In this document: positions 7,275 through 15,551 of the stretch, piece after piece
Numbering within the stretch: the stretch's first letter is position 1
Layout of the letters: every line of letters starts with the position of its first letter
DNA from: Oscillospiraceae bacterium
GTDB lineage: Bacteria; Bacillota; Clostridia; Oscillospirales; Butyricicoccaceae
Direction of reading: 5' to 3'
Length of the DNA: 58,006 nt
Assembly: GCA_015068445.1 (NCBI GenBank)
Contig: SVKN01000005.1
Span: 1 to 58,006, forward strand
Translations under genes and position numbers: made by a program
Notes under the pieces: model-generated
Told to the model about the DNA's origin: nothing
What the model saw: the letters and a program-made list of their open reading frames with translations, nothing else
Database searches by the model: none

Positions 7275-8690
7275 TTATGGTTTTGCGACGGCGGCGCTTC
7301 CCGCGCACAGAGGCACAAAGGTGGAGGCGTCCAGCACGAGGATGCGGACATAGGAGCCGTCGCCGAACCTGACGGTCATTTCGTTGTCCTGTCCGGGTAT
7401 AAGGTCGAGGCTCTCAAAACCGATGAAACGGTTTTCTGCCGAATACCGCACGCCGAAGGCGACGGCGGTCTGATCCTCCGGACAGAAGATCGTCACTTGG
7501 CAGGCAGGCGCGCCGCCGTCGGTAACGATCACGGGATCGCTGATCATGACAGTCTTGTTGCCCTCAGAGCCACCAGAATTGTAATGGATCGTCGCAGAGG
7601 TCAGCGGGTCATTGTATTGTGCAATGGTGATATTATTCCAATCGGCTTCGGTGCCGTCGAAGTAAACATCCGTCAGCTCATCGCAGCCGTAGAAAGCATA
7701 TTCGCCGATGCTCGTCACGCTGTCTGGGATCGTCACACTCGCCAGACCGCTGCAGTTTCGGAACGCTTCTCTGCCGATCCACGTCACACTGTCCGGGATC
7801 GTCACACTGGTCAGACCGTTGCAGTTCCAGAACGCATAATTACTGATGCTTGTCAAACCATACGGCAACACCAATTCTGTTATCATAGCGTCGTTCAAAA
7901 ACAGATCATATTTGGATACTCCCGTCAAATTAGACAAGCCGTTGATATTGCACCACGCCTTCAGATCCGTTATGTGTATCCTTGCAAGCCCCCTGCAGCC
8001 GGAGAACGCAGACCTACCGATGCTCGTCACGCTGTCCGGGATCGTCACGCTCGTCAGGCTTCTGCAGTCCAAGAACGCATAATCGCTAATACAAACAGTA
8101 CCCTCTCTTACTTCGCAGTGACCGATTATTAAATCATTCTTTGCTTGTATTAAGCAGTTGCCAATATATAATACACCATTATTCCAATTGTTCTCGTCGT
8201 TACAATATGCAGCATTTCTAAATGCATTCATGCCGATACTCGTCACGCCGTCCGGGATCGTCACGCTCGTCAGGCTGCTGCAGCCCTCGAACGCAGAAAT
8301 ACCGATGCTCTCCACACTGTCCGGGATCGTCACGCTCGTCAGACTTCTGCAGCCGGAGAAAGCAGAATCGCTGATGCTCGTCACGCCGTCCGGGATCGTC
8401 ACGCTTGTCAGGTTGGTGCAGTTCCGAAACGCATAATTACCGATGTTCGTCACGCCGTTTAGAATTACTGCCTTTTTGATTTGACTGAGATAGCTATAAA
8501 ATGGCGTCCGCGTGCCATCAACCATATCCCCCATGCCCGAGATCGTAAGGGTTCCGGCGTCGTCCAGCGTCCAGGTGAGGTTATCGCCGCAGGTGCCGGA
8601 CGCCGCCGCTTCCGCATCCATCTGAGGCAGCAGGACGGCGAACAGCAGCAGGGTGACCGCCAGGGTCAGGGTGCGTATCGTTCGGTTCAT
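7275..8690 (-). CDS. BspA-type leucine-rich repeat secreted protein
   Basis: This protein of about 471 residues has a Sec signal peptide (MNRTIRTLTLAVTLLLFAVL, cleavage near AEAAA), then tandem 23-residue LRR_5 repeats of the form LTSVTIPDSVTSIGxxAFxGC from about 80 to 360. A non-repeat C-terminal module ends in YVRILVLDASTFVPLC. BspA-like proteins are surface or secreted and several bind host matrix proteins or other bacteria. No LPxTG or SLH anchor is visible. Start was set by GGAGG seven to eight bases upstream. The C-terminal module recurs in the large surface proteins at 37678 and 41614. Confidence 0.92.
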   Translation of the reverse strand: MNRTIRTLTLAVTLLLFAVLLPQMDAEAAASGTCGDNLTWTLDDAGTLTISGMGDMVDGTRTPFYSYLSQIKKAVILNGVTNIGNYAFRNCTNLTSVTIPDGVTSISDSAFSGCRSLTSVTIPDSVESIGISAFEGCSSLTSVTIPDGVTSIGMNAFRNAAYCNDENNWNNGVLYIGNCLIQAKNDLIIGHCEVREGTVCISDYAFLDCRSLTSVTIPDSVTSIGRSAFSGCRGLARIHITDLKAWCNINGLSNLTGVSKYDLFLNDAMITELVLPYGLTSISNYAFWNCNGLTSVTIPDSVTWIGREAFRNCSGLASVTIPDSVTSIGEYAFYGCDELTDVYFDGTEADWNNITIAQYNDPLTSATIHYNSGGSEGNKTVMISDPVIVTDGGAPACQVTIFCPEDQTAVAFGVRYSAENRFIGFESLDLIPGQDNEMTVRFGDGSYVRILVLDASTFVPLCAGSAAVAKP

Positions 8691-8764
8691 ATCTCTTTCC
8701 TCCTTCGGGCCGCGGGCGATGACAAGCTGCATGGCACGCCGGAGTCCGCGATCGATCTGACACC

Positions 8765-8793
8765 ATTATACAGCCCTGCGATCATCATTTCAA
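8765..8793 (-). promoter_or_regulatory. promoter of the BspA-type gene
   Basis: Minus strand TTGAAA (8788-8793), 17-base spacer, TATAAT (8765-8770). Confidence 0.8.
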
Positions 8794-8975
8794 CAAAAAG
8801 GGACATATTCCGGCCAGCTGCTTTTATGCAATATTGTTTCATCGTGTGAAATCAAATATATACATTCCCGCATTGTAACCTTTCAGACATTCCGTCGGGC
8901 AGACTTGAATCCGCAGGGTGGCTTCACAGAATGGTGAACTTTCCGTGAAAAGGTCTCTCCTTCGGCGCGTTTTGC

Positions 8976-9004
8976 TTGACCGTGGGGGCGGGGGCGGATA
9001 TAAT
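8976..9004 (+). promoter_or_regulatory. promoter of the flippase gene
   Basis: TTGACC (8976-8981), a 17-base G-rich spacer and a perfect TATAAT (8999-9004). It lies inside the longer open frame that begins at 8918, which rules out that start. The 8800-8975 stretch holds no gene I can see. Confidence 0.85.
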
Positions 9005-9040
9005 ATTCATGTATGTCCACAATGCAACGGAGGCGCTTCC

Positions 9041-10327
9041 TTGAAAGATAAACTGAAAAAACTGCTGTCTCAGCGGTCCATGCGGTCGATCACGACGCTG
9101 TTTTCGGGCTCGCTGATCGCGCAGCTGATCGTGGTGGGGTCCTCCCCCATCCTCTCCCGCATCTACACCGATGAGCAGATGGGCGTTTACACGCTGATGG
9201 TGACGGTGGTCACGCTGTTCGGCTCGGTGGCGTGTCTGAAATACGAGCCTGCCATCGTCGTGGCGGACAGCGACGACGAGGCGTACAACCTGCTGGGGCT
9301 GTGCTTCTTCCTCTGCCTGGGCGTGACGGCGGTCACGGGCGTCGGCTACGGCTTTTACCTGCACCAGAAGCCCGAGATCATCGCGGGCGCGGGGCTGGTC
9401 CCGGCGCTTCTGACGATCGTCATTTTGTTCCTGACGGGCATGAACGACGCCCTGTTCGCCTTCAACACCCGGTTCCGCAATTACGATCTGATCTCGAAGG
9501 CCTATGTGACGAGCTCAGCACTCAAATATTCCATGCAGATCGGGCTGGGCCTGCTGGGGCTCGGCGCGGGCGGGCTGAATATCGCCAACTCCACAGGCAC
9601 GGCGCTGGGCACGTATTTCCACACGCGGTATCTGTGGTACCGGCGGGACCAGATGAAGCTGATCACCCGGGAAAAGATGATGGCGGCCGCCAGAAAGCAC
9701 CGCCGTCAGCCGCTGTTCACAGCCCCGGCGTTCTTCGTCAGCACGGCGTATTTCCAGCTGCTGAACTTTTTCATTGAGATGCTGTACGGCATGGGCACCT
9801 TCGGCCTGTACAGCCTGAGCTACCGCATGCTGAACGTGCCGCTGACGCTGATCGGCAACAACGTGGCCCGCGTTTTGTTCTTCCAGAACGCCACCGACGA
9901 ATACAACCGCACGGGGGGCTACCGCAGGGCGCTGCTGATCTCCACGGGCGTGCTGGCGGCCATCGCCATCCCCATGGTGGCGCTGCTGTGCTGGCTGTCG
10001 CCCTGGCTGTTCTCGCTGTTCTTCGGCGCGGCGTGGCGCACATCGGGCGTATACGCCATCTATCTGGCGCCGCTGTACGGCATCCGGCTGGTGGTGCAGT
10101 CGCTGACGCAGGCGCTGGTCATCGTCAAAAAGCAGTCGGTGGAGCTGGTGGTCCAGTGCGCGTTCCTGCTGTGCTCCGTGGCGTCGTTCTTCTACTGCAG
10201 GGCGACGGGCGCGGGCATGGAGACGTTCCTGACGCTGATCTCCGTCAGCTACAGCTTCTTCTACCTCGTCCTGTACGGCGTGATCTTCTGGTTCAGCCGC
10301 CCCGGACGGACCGTGAAAGCTGAATAA
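9041..10327 (+). CDS. polysaccharide flippase (Wzx/MATE-like MOP superfamily)
   Basis: This 428-residue membrane protein has about 12 predicted helices and the oligosaccharide-flippase N-terminus (SITTLFSGSLIAQLIVVGSSPILSRIYT, residues about 13-40) typical of Wzx/lipopolysaccharide O-unit exporters. Such proteins flip lipid-linked sugar units across the membrane for capsule or cell-wall glycan. The start is TTG at 9041, with GGAGG seven bases upstream. It stands alone, with no glycosyltransferases adjacent, so its polymer cannot be inferred. Confidence 0.88.
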   Translation: MKDKLKKLLSQRSMRSITTLFSGSLIAQLIVVGSSPILSRIYTDEQMGVYTLMVTVVTLFGSVACLKYEPAIVVADSDDEAYNLLGLCFFLCLGVTAVTGVGYGFYLHQKPEIIAGAGLVPALLTIVILFLTGMNDALFAFNTRFRNYDLISKAYVTSSALKYSMQIGLGLLGLGAGGLNIANSTGTALGTYFHTRYLWYRRDQMKLITREKMMAAARKHRRQPLFTAPAFFVSTAYFQLLNFFIEMLYGMGTFGLYSLSYRMLNVPLTLIGNNVARVLFFQNATDEYNRTGGYRRALLISTGVLAAIAIPMVALLCWLSPWLFSLFFGAAWRTSGVYAIYLAPLYGIRLVVQSLTQALVIVKKQSVELVVQCAFLLCSVASFFYCRATGAGMETFLTLISVSYSFFYLVLYGVIFWFSRPGRTVKAE

Positions 10328-10340
10328 TCGAGGCTACTAC

Positions 10341-10373
10341 AAGGCCCGGATCGTATCGATCCGGGCTCTTTTC
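10341..10373. terminator. bidirectional terminator
   Basis: A stem of about 10 bp (GCCCGGATCG with CGATCCGGGC) with a three-base loop lies between the convergent flippase and HxlR genes. T-rich tails occur on both strands. Confidence 0.85.
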
Positions 10374-10376
10374 TAT

Positions 10377-10715
10377 TCATTCCTTCGGGCGGTTTTCGAT
10401 GCCCCAGTCGCACAGCTGGTCGAGGACTCTGACGAGGCTGTGGCCGCGGTCGGTGAGGGTGTATTCCACCTTGGGCGGGATCTGGGGGTAGACAGTGCGG
10501 ACAATCAGATCGTCAGCCTCCAGCTCCTTGAGGCTCTGGCTGAGGGTCTTGTCGGAGACGCGCTTGAGATAGCGCTGCATCTCGTTGAACCGCACGGGCT
10601 CGTACTCCATCAGGCAGTAGAGGATCACGGGCTTGTACTTTCCCGCGATCAGCGACAGCGTGTAGCTGTAGCCCGTCTGCTCAAAATCGGCGAAGGCGAT
10701 GTCCTTTTGCTCCAT
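10377..10715 (-). CDS. HxlR family transcriptional regulator
   Basis: This 112-residue winged-helix protein has the HxlR signature: IAGKYKPVILYCLM (helix 1), RFNEMQRYLKRVSDKTLSQSLKELEADDLI (recognition region), then VEYTLTDRGHSL (wing). HxlR members often sense electrophiles or redox stress and control a neighbouring flavoenzyme. The ATG at 10715 is five bases after GGAGG. It is divergent from a flavodoxin-type reductase, with a repeat-containing control region between them, which fits local regulation and autoregulation. Confidence 0.92.
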   Translation of the reverse strand: MEQKDIAFADFEQTGYSYTLSLIAGKYKPVILYCLMEYEPVRFNEMQRYLKRVSDKTLSQSLKELEADDLIVRTVYPQIPPKVEYTLTDRGHSLVRVLDQLCDWGIENRPKE

Positions 10716-10729
10716 ACTTACCTCCGAGA

Positions 10730-10782
10730 GGGTACCTAACAAAAAAGTGGGTACTTGATTTTCTGCGGTTCTATGATACCAT
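10730..10782 (+). promoter_or_regulatory. HxlR-type operator and divergent promoter region
   Basis: Two GGGTAC direct repeats (10730-10735 and 10749-10754) lie 19 bases apart. TTGATT (10755-10760), a 16-base spacer and an extended -10 (TG-A-TACCAT, -10 at 10777-10782) form a promoter toward the flavodoxin gene. The second repeat abuts the -35, so bound regulator should interfere with initiation. Confidence 0.6.
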
Positions 10783-10815
10783 AAACACGAAAGAAATGCA
10801 AGGAGGCACGGAAAA

Positions 10816-11364
10816 ATGGCAAAAAAGATCGTCATTCTCAACGGCAGTCCCCGCCCCACGGGCAACACCTCGGCGCTGACGGCGCGGTTCAAGGCAGGCG
10901 CGGAGGCGTCCGGCAATCAGGTGACGGAGTTCCAGCTGTCGCGCATGAAGATCAACGGATGTCTCGGCTGCTGGCGCGGCGGGAAGGATATCGATCACCC
11001 CTGCACCCAGCGGGACGACATGGAGCAGATCTATCCCGTGTACCGCGAGGCGGACGTGGTGGTGCTGGCCTCGCCGCTGTATTACTGGTTCATCTCCGGC
11101 TTCCTGAAGAACGCCTTCGACAGGCTGTTCGCCATCGCGGAGAGCGGCCCCAACACCCGCAACCCGAAGAAGGAATGTGTGCTGATCATGGCCGCCGAGG
11201 GCGCGGGCTTCGAGGAGAGCGAGCACTGGTACGACCATCTGGAGAAGCACATCGGCTGGAAGAGCATCGGCAAGATCCTCTGCGGCTGGGTGACGCAGCC
11301 GGGCGATATCGAAGGCAAGCCCGAGCTGGAGCAGGCCTATGAGCTGGGCAAGTCCATTCACTGA
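10816..11364 (+). CDS. flavodoxin family / NADPH-dependent FMN reductase
   Basis: This 182-residue protein has a flavodoxin-like fold. ILNGSPRPTGNTSAL (about 7-21) is the FMN phosphate-binding loop, followed by GCLGCW and later ASPLYYWFISGFLKNAFDR, the conserved second FMN loop. It is expected to reduce FMN, quinones or iron centres with NAD(P)H. It is the first gene of a two-gene unit with the flavin reductase at 11387 and is probably controlled by the divergent HxlR gene. AGGAGG is upstream of the ATG. Confidence 0.92.
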   Translation: MAKKIVILNGSPRPTGNTSALTARFKAGAEASGNQVTEFQLSRMKINGCLGCWRGGKDIDHPCTQRDDMEQIYPVYREADVVVLASPLYYWFISGFLKNAFDRLFAIAESGPNTRNPKKECVLIMAAEGAGFEESEHWYDHLEKHIGWKSIGKILCGWVTQPGDIEGKPELEQAYELGKSIH

Positions 11365-11386
11365 TCATAAAAAGGAGAAAACAACG

Positions 11387-11971
11387 ATGAAAAGCTTTGG
11401 CGCGAAGCCCTATCTGTATCCCATGCCGACGTATATGATCGGCACCTATAACGAGGACGATTCCGTGGACGTGATGATGATGGCCTGGGGCGGCATCTGC
11501 GCGGAGGACATGGTAGCCCTGAATCTGGAGGAGGACCACAAGACCGTCGCCAACCTCAAAGCCCGCAAGGCCTTTACCCTGTCTGTCCCCGGCACGGACA
11601 CGCTGGTGGAGTCCGATTTCTTCGGCATCGCCAGCGGCAACCGCGTGCCCGGCAAGTTCGCCCTCAGCGGCCTGCACGCCGTCAAGAGCGAGAAGGTGGA
11701 CGCCCCCATCGTCACCGAGTACCCCCTGACGCTGGAGTGCGAGGTCGTGGAGATGCAGGAGCAGCCCTACGGTCTGCGCGTGCTGGGGAAGATCGTGGAC
11801 GTGCTGGCCGATGAGAAGGTCCTGGACGAGAAGGGCAAGATCGACGTGACGAAGCTGCACGCCTTCGCCTTCGACCAGATGAAGAACGGCTACTACGCCC
11901 TGGGCGAGCAGGTCGGCACGGCCTGGCGTTCCGGCACGCCGCTGATGAAGAAGGCTTCCGAGCAGAAATAA
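11387..11971 (+). CDS. flavin reductase-like FMN-binding protein
   Basis: This 194-residue protein resembles the flavin reductase / FMN-binding split-barrel family (PF01613). It has YPMPTYMIGTY near the start, MMMAWGGICAEDM, KTVANLKARKAFTLSVP, DFFGIASGNRVPGKF and ECEVVEMQE. It binds FMN and probably supplies or transfers reducing equivalents together with the flavodoxin-type protein 23 bases upstream. AAAGGAG lies about seven bases before the ATG at 11387. An in-frame GTG/TTG-type extension to 11339 overlaps the previous gene and is not favoured. Confidence 0.88.
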   Translation: MKSFGAKPYLYPMPTYMIGTYNEDDSVDVMMMAWGGICAEDMVALNLEEDHKTVANLKARKAFTLSVPGTDTLVESDFFGIASGNRVPGKFALSGLHAVKSEKVDAPIVTEYPLTLECEVVEMQEQPYGLRVLGKIVDVLADEKVLDEKGKIDVTKLHAFAFDQMKNGYYALGEQVGTAWRSGTPLMKKASEQK

Positions 11972-11983
11972 CGCAGGACATCA

Positions 11984-12020
11984 AAAGGCCGCTGTCCCGA
12001 AGGACAGCGGCCTTTGTATT
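11984..12020. terminator. bidirectional terminator
   Basis: A long GC-rich stem (AAAGGCCGCTGTCC with its complement, 11984-12016) ends in TTTGTATTTGTT between convergent genes. Confidence 0.9.
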
Positions 12021-12022
12021 TG

Positions 12023-13057
12023 TTATTCGATATGCGTTGCCATGCCGAGGGGGTATGCGATATCGTCCAGCAGCGCGAAGCCCAGGGACGTGATCCCGCA
12101 GGGGCTGTCGGCCAGGCAGGTGACGGCGACGCCCAGATCGGGCATGAAGGCCAGGAACGCGTCGCCCCCGTCGGTCTGCGCCGTTTTGAAATAGACCTTG
12201 TGGCCGTCCCAGTCGCGGACGTCGAAGGCCAATGTCAACGTCGTTTCGCCGTCGGTCCACTGCTCGGCCAGCGCGCCCTGGACCGTGTCGGTGAGGGCCT
12301 TGTCGTTCTCCAGCATGCCGCCGCAGTACCCGGCGACCTTCATCAGGTCGTAGGCCGTGGAGATGTAGCCGTCGCAGGAGGCCAGCGCGTCGAACCGGGA
12401 GAAGCCCGAGTTCTGCAGGTCCATCTTGCCGATGACCTGATTGCTGACGAGGTTGACGTAGTTGGCGTACATGTTGTAGGACTGGCGCAAACACTCGCTG
12501 AGCAGCGCGTAGCCCATGTCGGATTCATGATGCTCCTCCCCGGCCGGGGCGCTGAAGGGCGCGTCGGCCAGCTGGTCGTACATCATGCCGTAGGTGAAAT
12601 ACCCGCGGCCCAGGTCGTCCACGTCCCCGAGGCCCGCCACGTTGCAGGCCAGCTCCCGGACGGTCAGCTCATGGCCGTCGTTCTGCGGCACGCCGCAGGG
12701 CGTTCTGATCCAGTCGGAGACGTTTTTGTCGGGGGTCAGCCAGCGGTTGACCTCGAAGTTGGAGACCAGCAGGCCCGTGAACATCTCGGTGACGCGGCCG
12801 ATGGGCAGGCGCGTATGCTCATTCATGTCGTCGCCGCGGCTGACGAAGCGCGTTTCCTTGCCGCGCATGACGCCTGCGGAGACGCGCGCGCCGTTGGCTT
12901 CAAAGAAATAATCGACGTCGTCGTCCACGGCGCTGATCGTCGCCCCGTCGCGGATATTGCGGAAGGGCGACGCGCCGGTGAAATTGAGCGTCACCCCGGC
13001 GCAGCCCGTCAGAAGCAGGCAGGCGCACAGCAGCAGCGCCCCAAGGGATCGTTTCAT
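12023..13057 (-). CDS. serine-hydrolase-fold (beta-lactamase-like) lipoprotein with degenerate active site
   Basis: This 344-residue protein starts with a lipoprotein signal (MKRSLGALLLCACLLLTGC, lipobox LTGC). The rest resembles the class C beta-lactamase/PBP family: LPIGRVTEMFTGLL aligns with the usual F.IGSVTK.FTALL, SDMGYALLSECLRQ with YSN.GYALLG, and a weak KTA lies near residue 295. The catalytic Ser and Lys of SxxK read as Arg and Glu (RVTE), and the Tyr of YxN is missing. It is therefore probably a non-catalytic, envelope-anchored protein. The ATG at 13057 follows AGGTGAT, and it is the last gene of the rimM-trmD operon. Confidence 0.75.
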   Translation of the reverse strand: MKRSLGALLLCACLLLTGCAGVTLNFTGASPFRNIRDGATISAVDDDVDYFFEANGARVSAGVMRGKETRFVSRGDDMNEHTRLPIGRVTEMFTGLLVSNFEVNRWLTPDKNVSDWIRTPCGVPQNDGHELTVRELACNVAGLGDVDDLGRGYFTYGMMYDQLADAPFSAPAGEEHHESDMGYALLSECLRQSYNMYANYVNLVSNQVIGKMDLQNSGFSRFDALASCDGYISTAYDLMKVAGYCGGMLENDKALTDTVQGALAEQWTDGETTLTLAFDVRDWDGHKVYFKTAQTDGGDAFLAFMPDLGVAVTCLADSPCGITSLGFALLDDIAYPLGMATHIE

Positions 13058-13062
13058 CCGCA

Positions 13063-13617
13063 TCACCTCGCCAGATCGCTCTTGAGCAGGGCGTAGACAT
13101 TGGCGTCCTGATAGCCCGCGCGGCAGTAGAACTTTTCGCGCATCATGCCCTCGTACTGCATGCCTGCGCGGCGCATGACGGCACCGGAGCGCGGGTTGCG
13201 CACGGCGTACATGCCCTCCACGCGATTGAAGCCCACATCCAGCAGCAGATAGTCCAGCACGGCCTTGAGGGCCTCGGTCATATAGCCGTTGCCCCAGTCG
13301 CGCTCGGACAGCTGGTAGCCGATCATGGCGCAGGCGTCGTGCTTATTATGGCTCACGACGCCGATGGTGCCCATGGGGCGGTTTTCGTCCTTGAGGACGA
13401 TGACCCAGTGATAAAAGTCGTCCTTCTCATACTGCTTCGTCCACACGCCGATGATGTCCAGGCTGTCCTGCACGGTCTGATGGGTGGGATAGCGCAGGTA
13501 TTTGGTGACCTCGGGATGGCTGAAGCAGTCGTCAAAAAGCGTCTGAGCGTCGTCGGGCGTGATGCGGCGCAGGATTAGGCGCTGGGTCTCGATGGTCTGT
13601 GTTCCCTTGTGTTCCAT
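13063..13617 (-). CDS. GNAT N-acetyltransferase (RimJ/RimL-like)
   Basis: This 184-residue protein begins TQRLILRRITPDDAQTLF, the hallmark of RimJ/RimL-type GNATs. The acetyl-CoA loop is near LSERDWGNGYMTEALKAVL (Q/RxxGxG/A-type, about 100-120) and is followed by VRNPRSGAVMRRAGMQYEG. It acetylates an amine, possibly a ribosomal-protein N-terminus, but the substrate is unknown. GGAGGAG at the end of trmD precedes its ATG, and the gap to trmD is four bases. Confidence 0.93.
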   Translation of the reverse strand: MEHKGTQTIETQRLILRRITPDDAQTLFDDCFSHPEVTKYLRYPTHQTVQDSLDIIGVWTKQYEKDDFYHWVIVLKDENRPMGTIGVVSHNKHDACAMIGYQLSERDWGNGYMTEALKAVLDYLLLDVGFNRVEGMYAVRNPRSGAVMRRAGMQYEGMMREKFYCRAGYQDANVYALLKSDLAR

Positions 13618-13621
13618 GATG

Positions 13622-14335
13622 TCACTCCTCCAGCAGTTTTTTATCTTCCTTCGTCAGCTCGAGCTTTTCAAAAAGGTCGGGGCGGCGCTCTCTCGTCAGC
13701 AGAAGCGACTGCTTCCGCCGCCATTTGCGGATATTCTCGTGATGGCCGGACAGGAGCACGTCGGGCACGTGCATGTCCTGCCAGACCTCAGGGCGGGTGT
13801 ACTGGGGATACTCCAGAAGGCCGGAGTAATAGCTCTCGTCCTCAAAGCCTGCGGTCTCGGCCAGCACGCCGGGAACCATGCGGCACACGGCGTCGGCCAC
13901 GGCCATGGCGGCCACCTCGCCTCCCGTCAGCACGAAATCGCCCAGGGAGATCTCCTCGTCCACGTATTTGTCGATGAAGCGGCGGTCGACGCCCTCGTAA
14001 TGGCCGCAGACGATGATGAACCGGTCCCGGGCCAGCAGTTCCTTCGCCTTGTTCTGGTCGAAGGCGGCGCCCTGGGCGCTCATCATCACGGTGTGGACAT
14101 GCTCGCCGCCGGTGATGGCCTGATGGCAGCGATACAGCGGCTCGCACTGCATCAGCATGCCCTGGCCGCCGCCGTAGGGATAGTCGTCGGTGCGGCCGTG
14201 CTTGTCCGGCGTGTAGTCACGGATATGGTGGGCATGGATCTCGATCAGCCCCGCTTCCCTGCCCCGGCCGATGATGCTGCCGCCCAGAACGGCCTCGATC
14301 ATCTCGGGGAACAGGGTCATGATATCAATCCTCAT
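13622..14335 (-). CDS. trmD: tRNA (guanine-N1)-methyltransferase
   Basis: This 237-residue SPOUT enzyme methylates G37 of tRNAs to prevent +1 frameshifting. Diagnostic blocks are MRIDIMTLFPEM, DDYPYGGGQGMLM, IVCGHYEGVDRRF and the knot motif EISLGDFVLTGGE. The ATG at 14335 overlaps the end of rimM by 11 bases, and the three upstream in-frame starts lie within rimM. The usual downstream rplS is absent; GNAT and lipoprotein genes follow instead. Confidence 0.97.
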   Translation of the reverse strand: MRIDIMTLFPEMIEAVLGGSIIGRGREAGLIEIHAHHIRDYTPDKHGRTDDYPYGGGQGMLMQCEPLYRCHQAITGGEHVHTVMMSAQGAAFDQNKAKELLARDRFIIVCGHYEGVDRRFIDKYVDEEISLGDFVLTGGEVAAMAVADAVCRMVPGVLAETAGFEDESYYSGLLEYPQYTRPEVWQDMHVPDVLLSGHHENIRKWRRKQSLLLTRERRPDLFEKLELTKEDKKLLEE

Positions 14336-14828
14336 CGTCTTCCAGCATCCCTTCAATGGTGGTGACGGTCACGGTGCGGTCCTCCAGCGATACGCCGCCG
14401 TCGAAGGCGGGGACGATGGGGATCATCACCTCGCGTCCCTCGTACCGCACGACGTAGACGTCGCCGCCGGGGAAGATCTCCACGCGGTCGAGGACGCCGA
14501 TGACATGACCCAGCCGGCGGTCGAAGACATCGAAGCCATAGAGGTCGCTGTAGAAATAGTGGCCCTCGCCCAGGTCGATGTCCTCCCGAGGCGTGGTGAT
14601 CGTTTTGTCCCGCAGGGCGTCTGCCCTGTTCCTGTCGTCCACGGTCCGGAGCGTCAGCAGCACCACGTTCTTGTGCTTCCGGCAGCCGACGGGCTCATAG
14701 GGGACGCCGTCCAGATACAGCGCGCGCACCTTCGGCAGCAGCGACGGGAAATCGACCCAGGGCTGGACCTTCAGCTCGCCCCGGACGCCGTGGGTCCCCA
14801 CGACCTTCCCCCATTCGATATTCGCCAC
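14325..14828 (-). CDS. rimM: ribosome maturation factor RimM
   Basis: This 167-residue protein has an N-terminal RimM beta-barrel (WGKVVGTHGVRGELKVQPW) and a C-terminal PRC barrel (GFDVFDRRLGHVIGVLDRVE... VMIPIVPAFDGGVSLEDRTV). It binds S19 and assists maturation of the 30S head. It is the first gene of the rimM-trmD-GNAT-lipoprotein unit. In most Firmicutes it directly follows khpA, but here it is separated from it by about 2 kb of TetR and nitroreductase genes. Confidence 0.96.
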   Translation of the reverse strand: MANIEWGKVVGTHGVRGELKVQPWVDFPSLLPKVRALYLDGVPYEPVGCRKHKNVVLLTLRTVDDRNRADALRDKTITTPREDIDLGEGHYFYSDLYGFDVFDRRLGHVIGVLDRVEIFPGGDVYVVRYEGREVMIPIVPAFDGGVSLEDRTVTVTTIEGMLEDDED

Positions 14829-14858
14829 TCGATTCGCCTCCCGCGGTCTATTTGATTC

Positions 14859-14887
14859 ATTTTATCACATGCGCGGATAAAAAGCAA
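14859..14887 (-). promoter_or_regulatory. promoter of the rimM operon
   Basis: Minus strand TTGCTT (14882-14887), 17-base spacer, TAAAAT (14859-14864). It lies just after the TetR stop codon, so rimM-trmD has a promoter of its own. Confidence 0.75.
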
Positions 14888-15424
14888 TCACGGACGGTGT
14901 TCCGGGCCGAAAAAGACGTCGTACAGCGAGTGGGGCATGGCGTCGAACATGCGCCGGACCACAGTCTCGGCCGGGGTGACGGCGTCACGCAATGCCCATT
15001 CCCTCGTCATGCCCACGCTGCCGCAGCAGTAAAAGCGGACGGCGTAGCGCAGCTCCTCGCCGACGGGCGCGCCCAGGCGCTCCTCGGCGGCGCGGATGTA
15101 GCGGGCCGTGAAGTATTCCAGCATGTACTCCCACAGGGCGTTCTGCACCGTAGGCTCGTAGGCGCGGCGGTAAAAGGTCAGATCCCGCTTCATGCCCCGC
15201 AGCGCCTCGGCGGCGGATCCGACGCTCAGCACGTCGGTGTTCTCGGCGCCCTGGGCGAAGATCCAGGCCAGCAGGTCGTATTTGTCCTTGAAATAGTAAT
15301 AGAACGTGGGGCGCTCGATCCCGGCAGCGCGGCACAGCTCGGTGACGCGGATCTTTTCGACCGATTTCGTTTCCATCAGACGCTTCATCGTCTCGCCGAT
15401 CAGGCGCTTGGTGCGCTCGCTCAT
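14888..15424 (-). CDS. TetR/AcrR family regulator
   Basis: This 178-residue protein has an N-terminal TetR helix-turn-helix (TKRLIGETMKRLMETKSVEKIRVTEL, then GIERPTFYYYFKDKYDLLAWIF, residues about 5-55). The C-terminal ligand domain is of the TetR_C_33 or DhaS-like kind and the effector is unknown. It diverges from the nitroreductase gene at 15552 with a palindrome between them, suggesting it controls that gene and itself. Confidence 0.92.
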   Translation of the reverse strand: MSERTKRLIGETMKRLMETKSVEKIRVTELCRAAGIERPTFYYYFKDKYDLLAWIFAQGAENTDVLSVGSAAEALRGMKRDLTFYRRAYEPTVQNALWEYMLEYFTARYIRAAEERLGAPVGEELRYAVRFYCCGSVGMTREWALRDAVTPAETVVRRMFDAMPHSLYDVFFGPEHRP

Positions 15425-15453
15425 AAAAACACCCCTTACAATATTGCTGTTTC

Positions 15454-15468
15454 GTAAGATTTTCTTAC
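15454..15468. promoter_or_regulatory. candidate TetR operator
   Basis: GTAAGA-TTT-TCTTAC is a perfect 6-3-6 inverted repeat in the 120-base AT-rich gap between the divergent TetR and nitroreductase genes, next to TATTAT/TATACT -10-like boxes at 15471-15479. Confidence 0.5.
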
Positions 15469-15551
15469 ACTATTATACTTTTGTAACTATACTTTTGCAA
15501 GCACATCCGTCATAATAAAAGCAACAAAAGTCCCGAAAGGAGCCGATGAAC

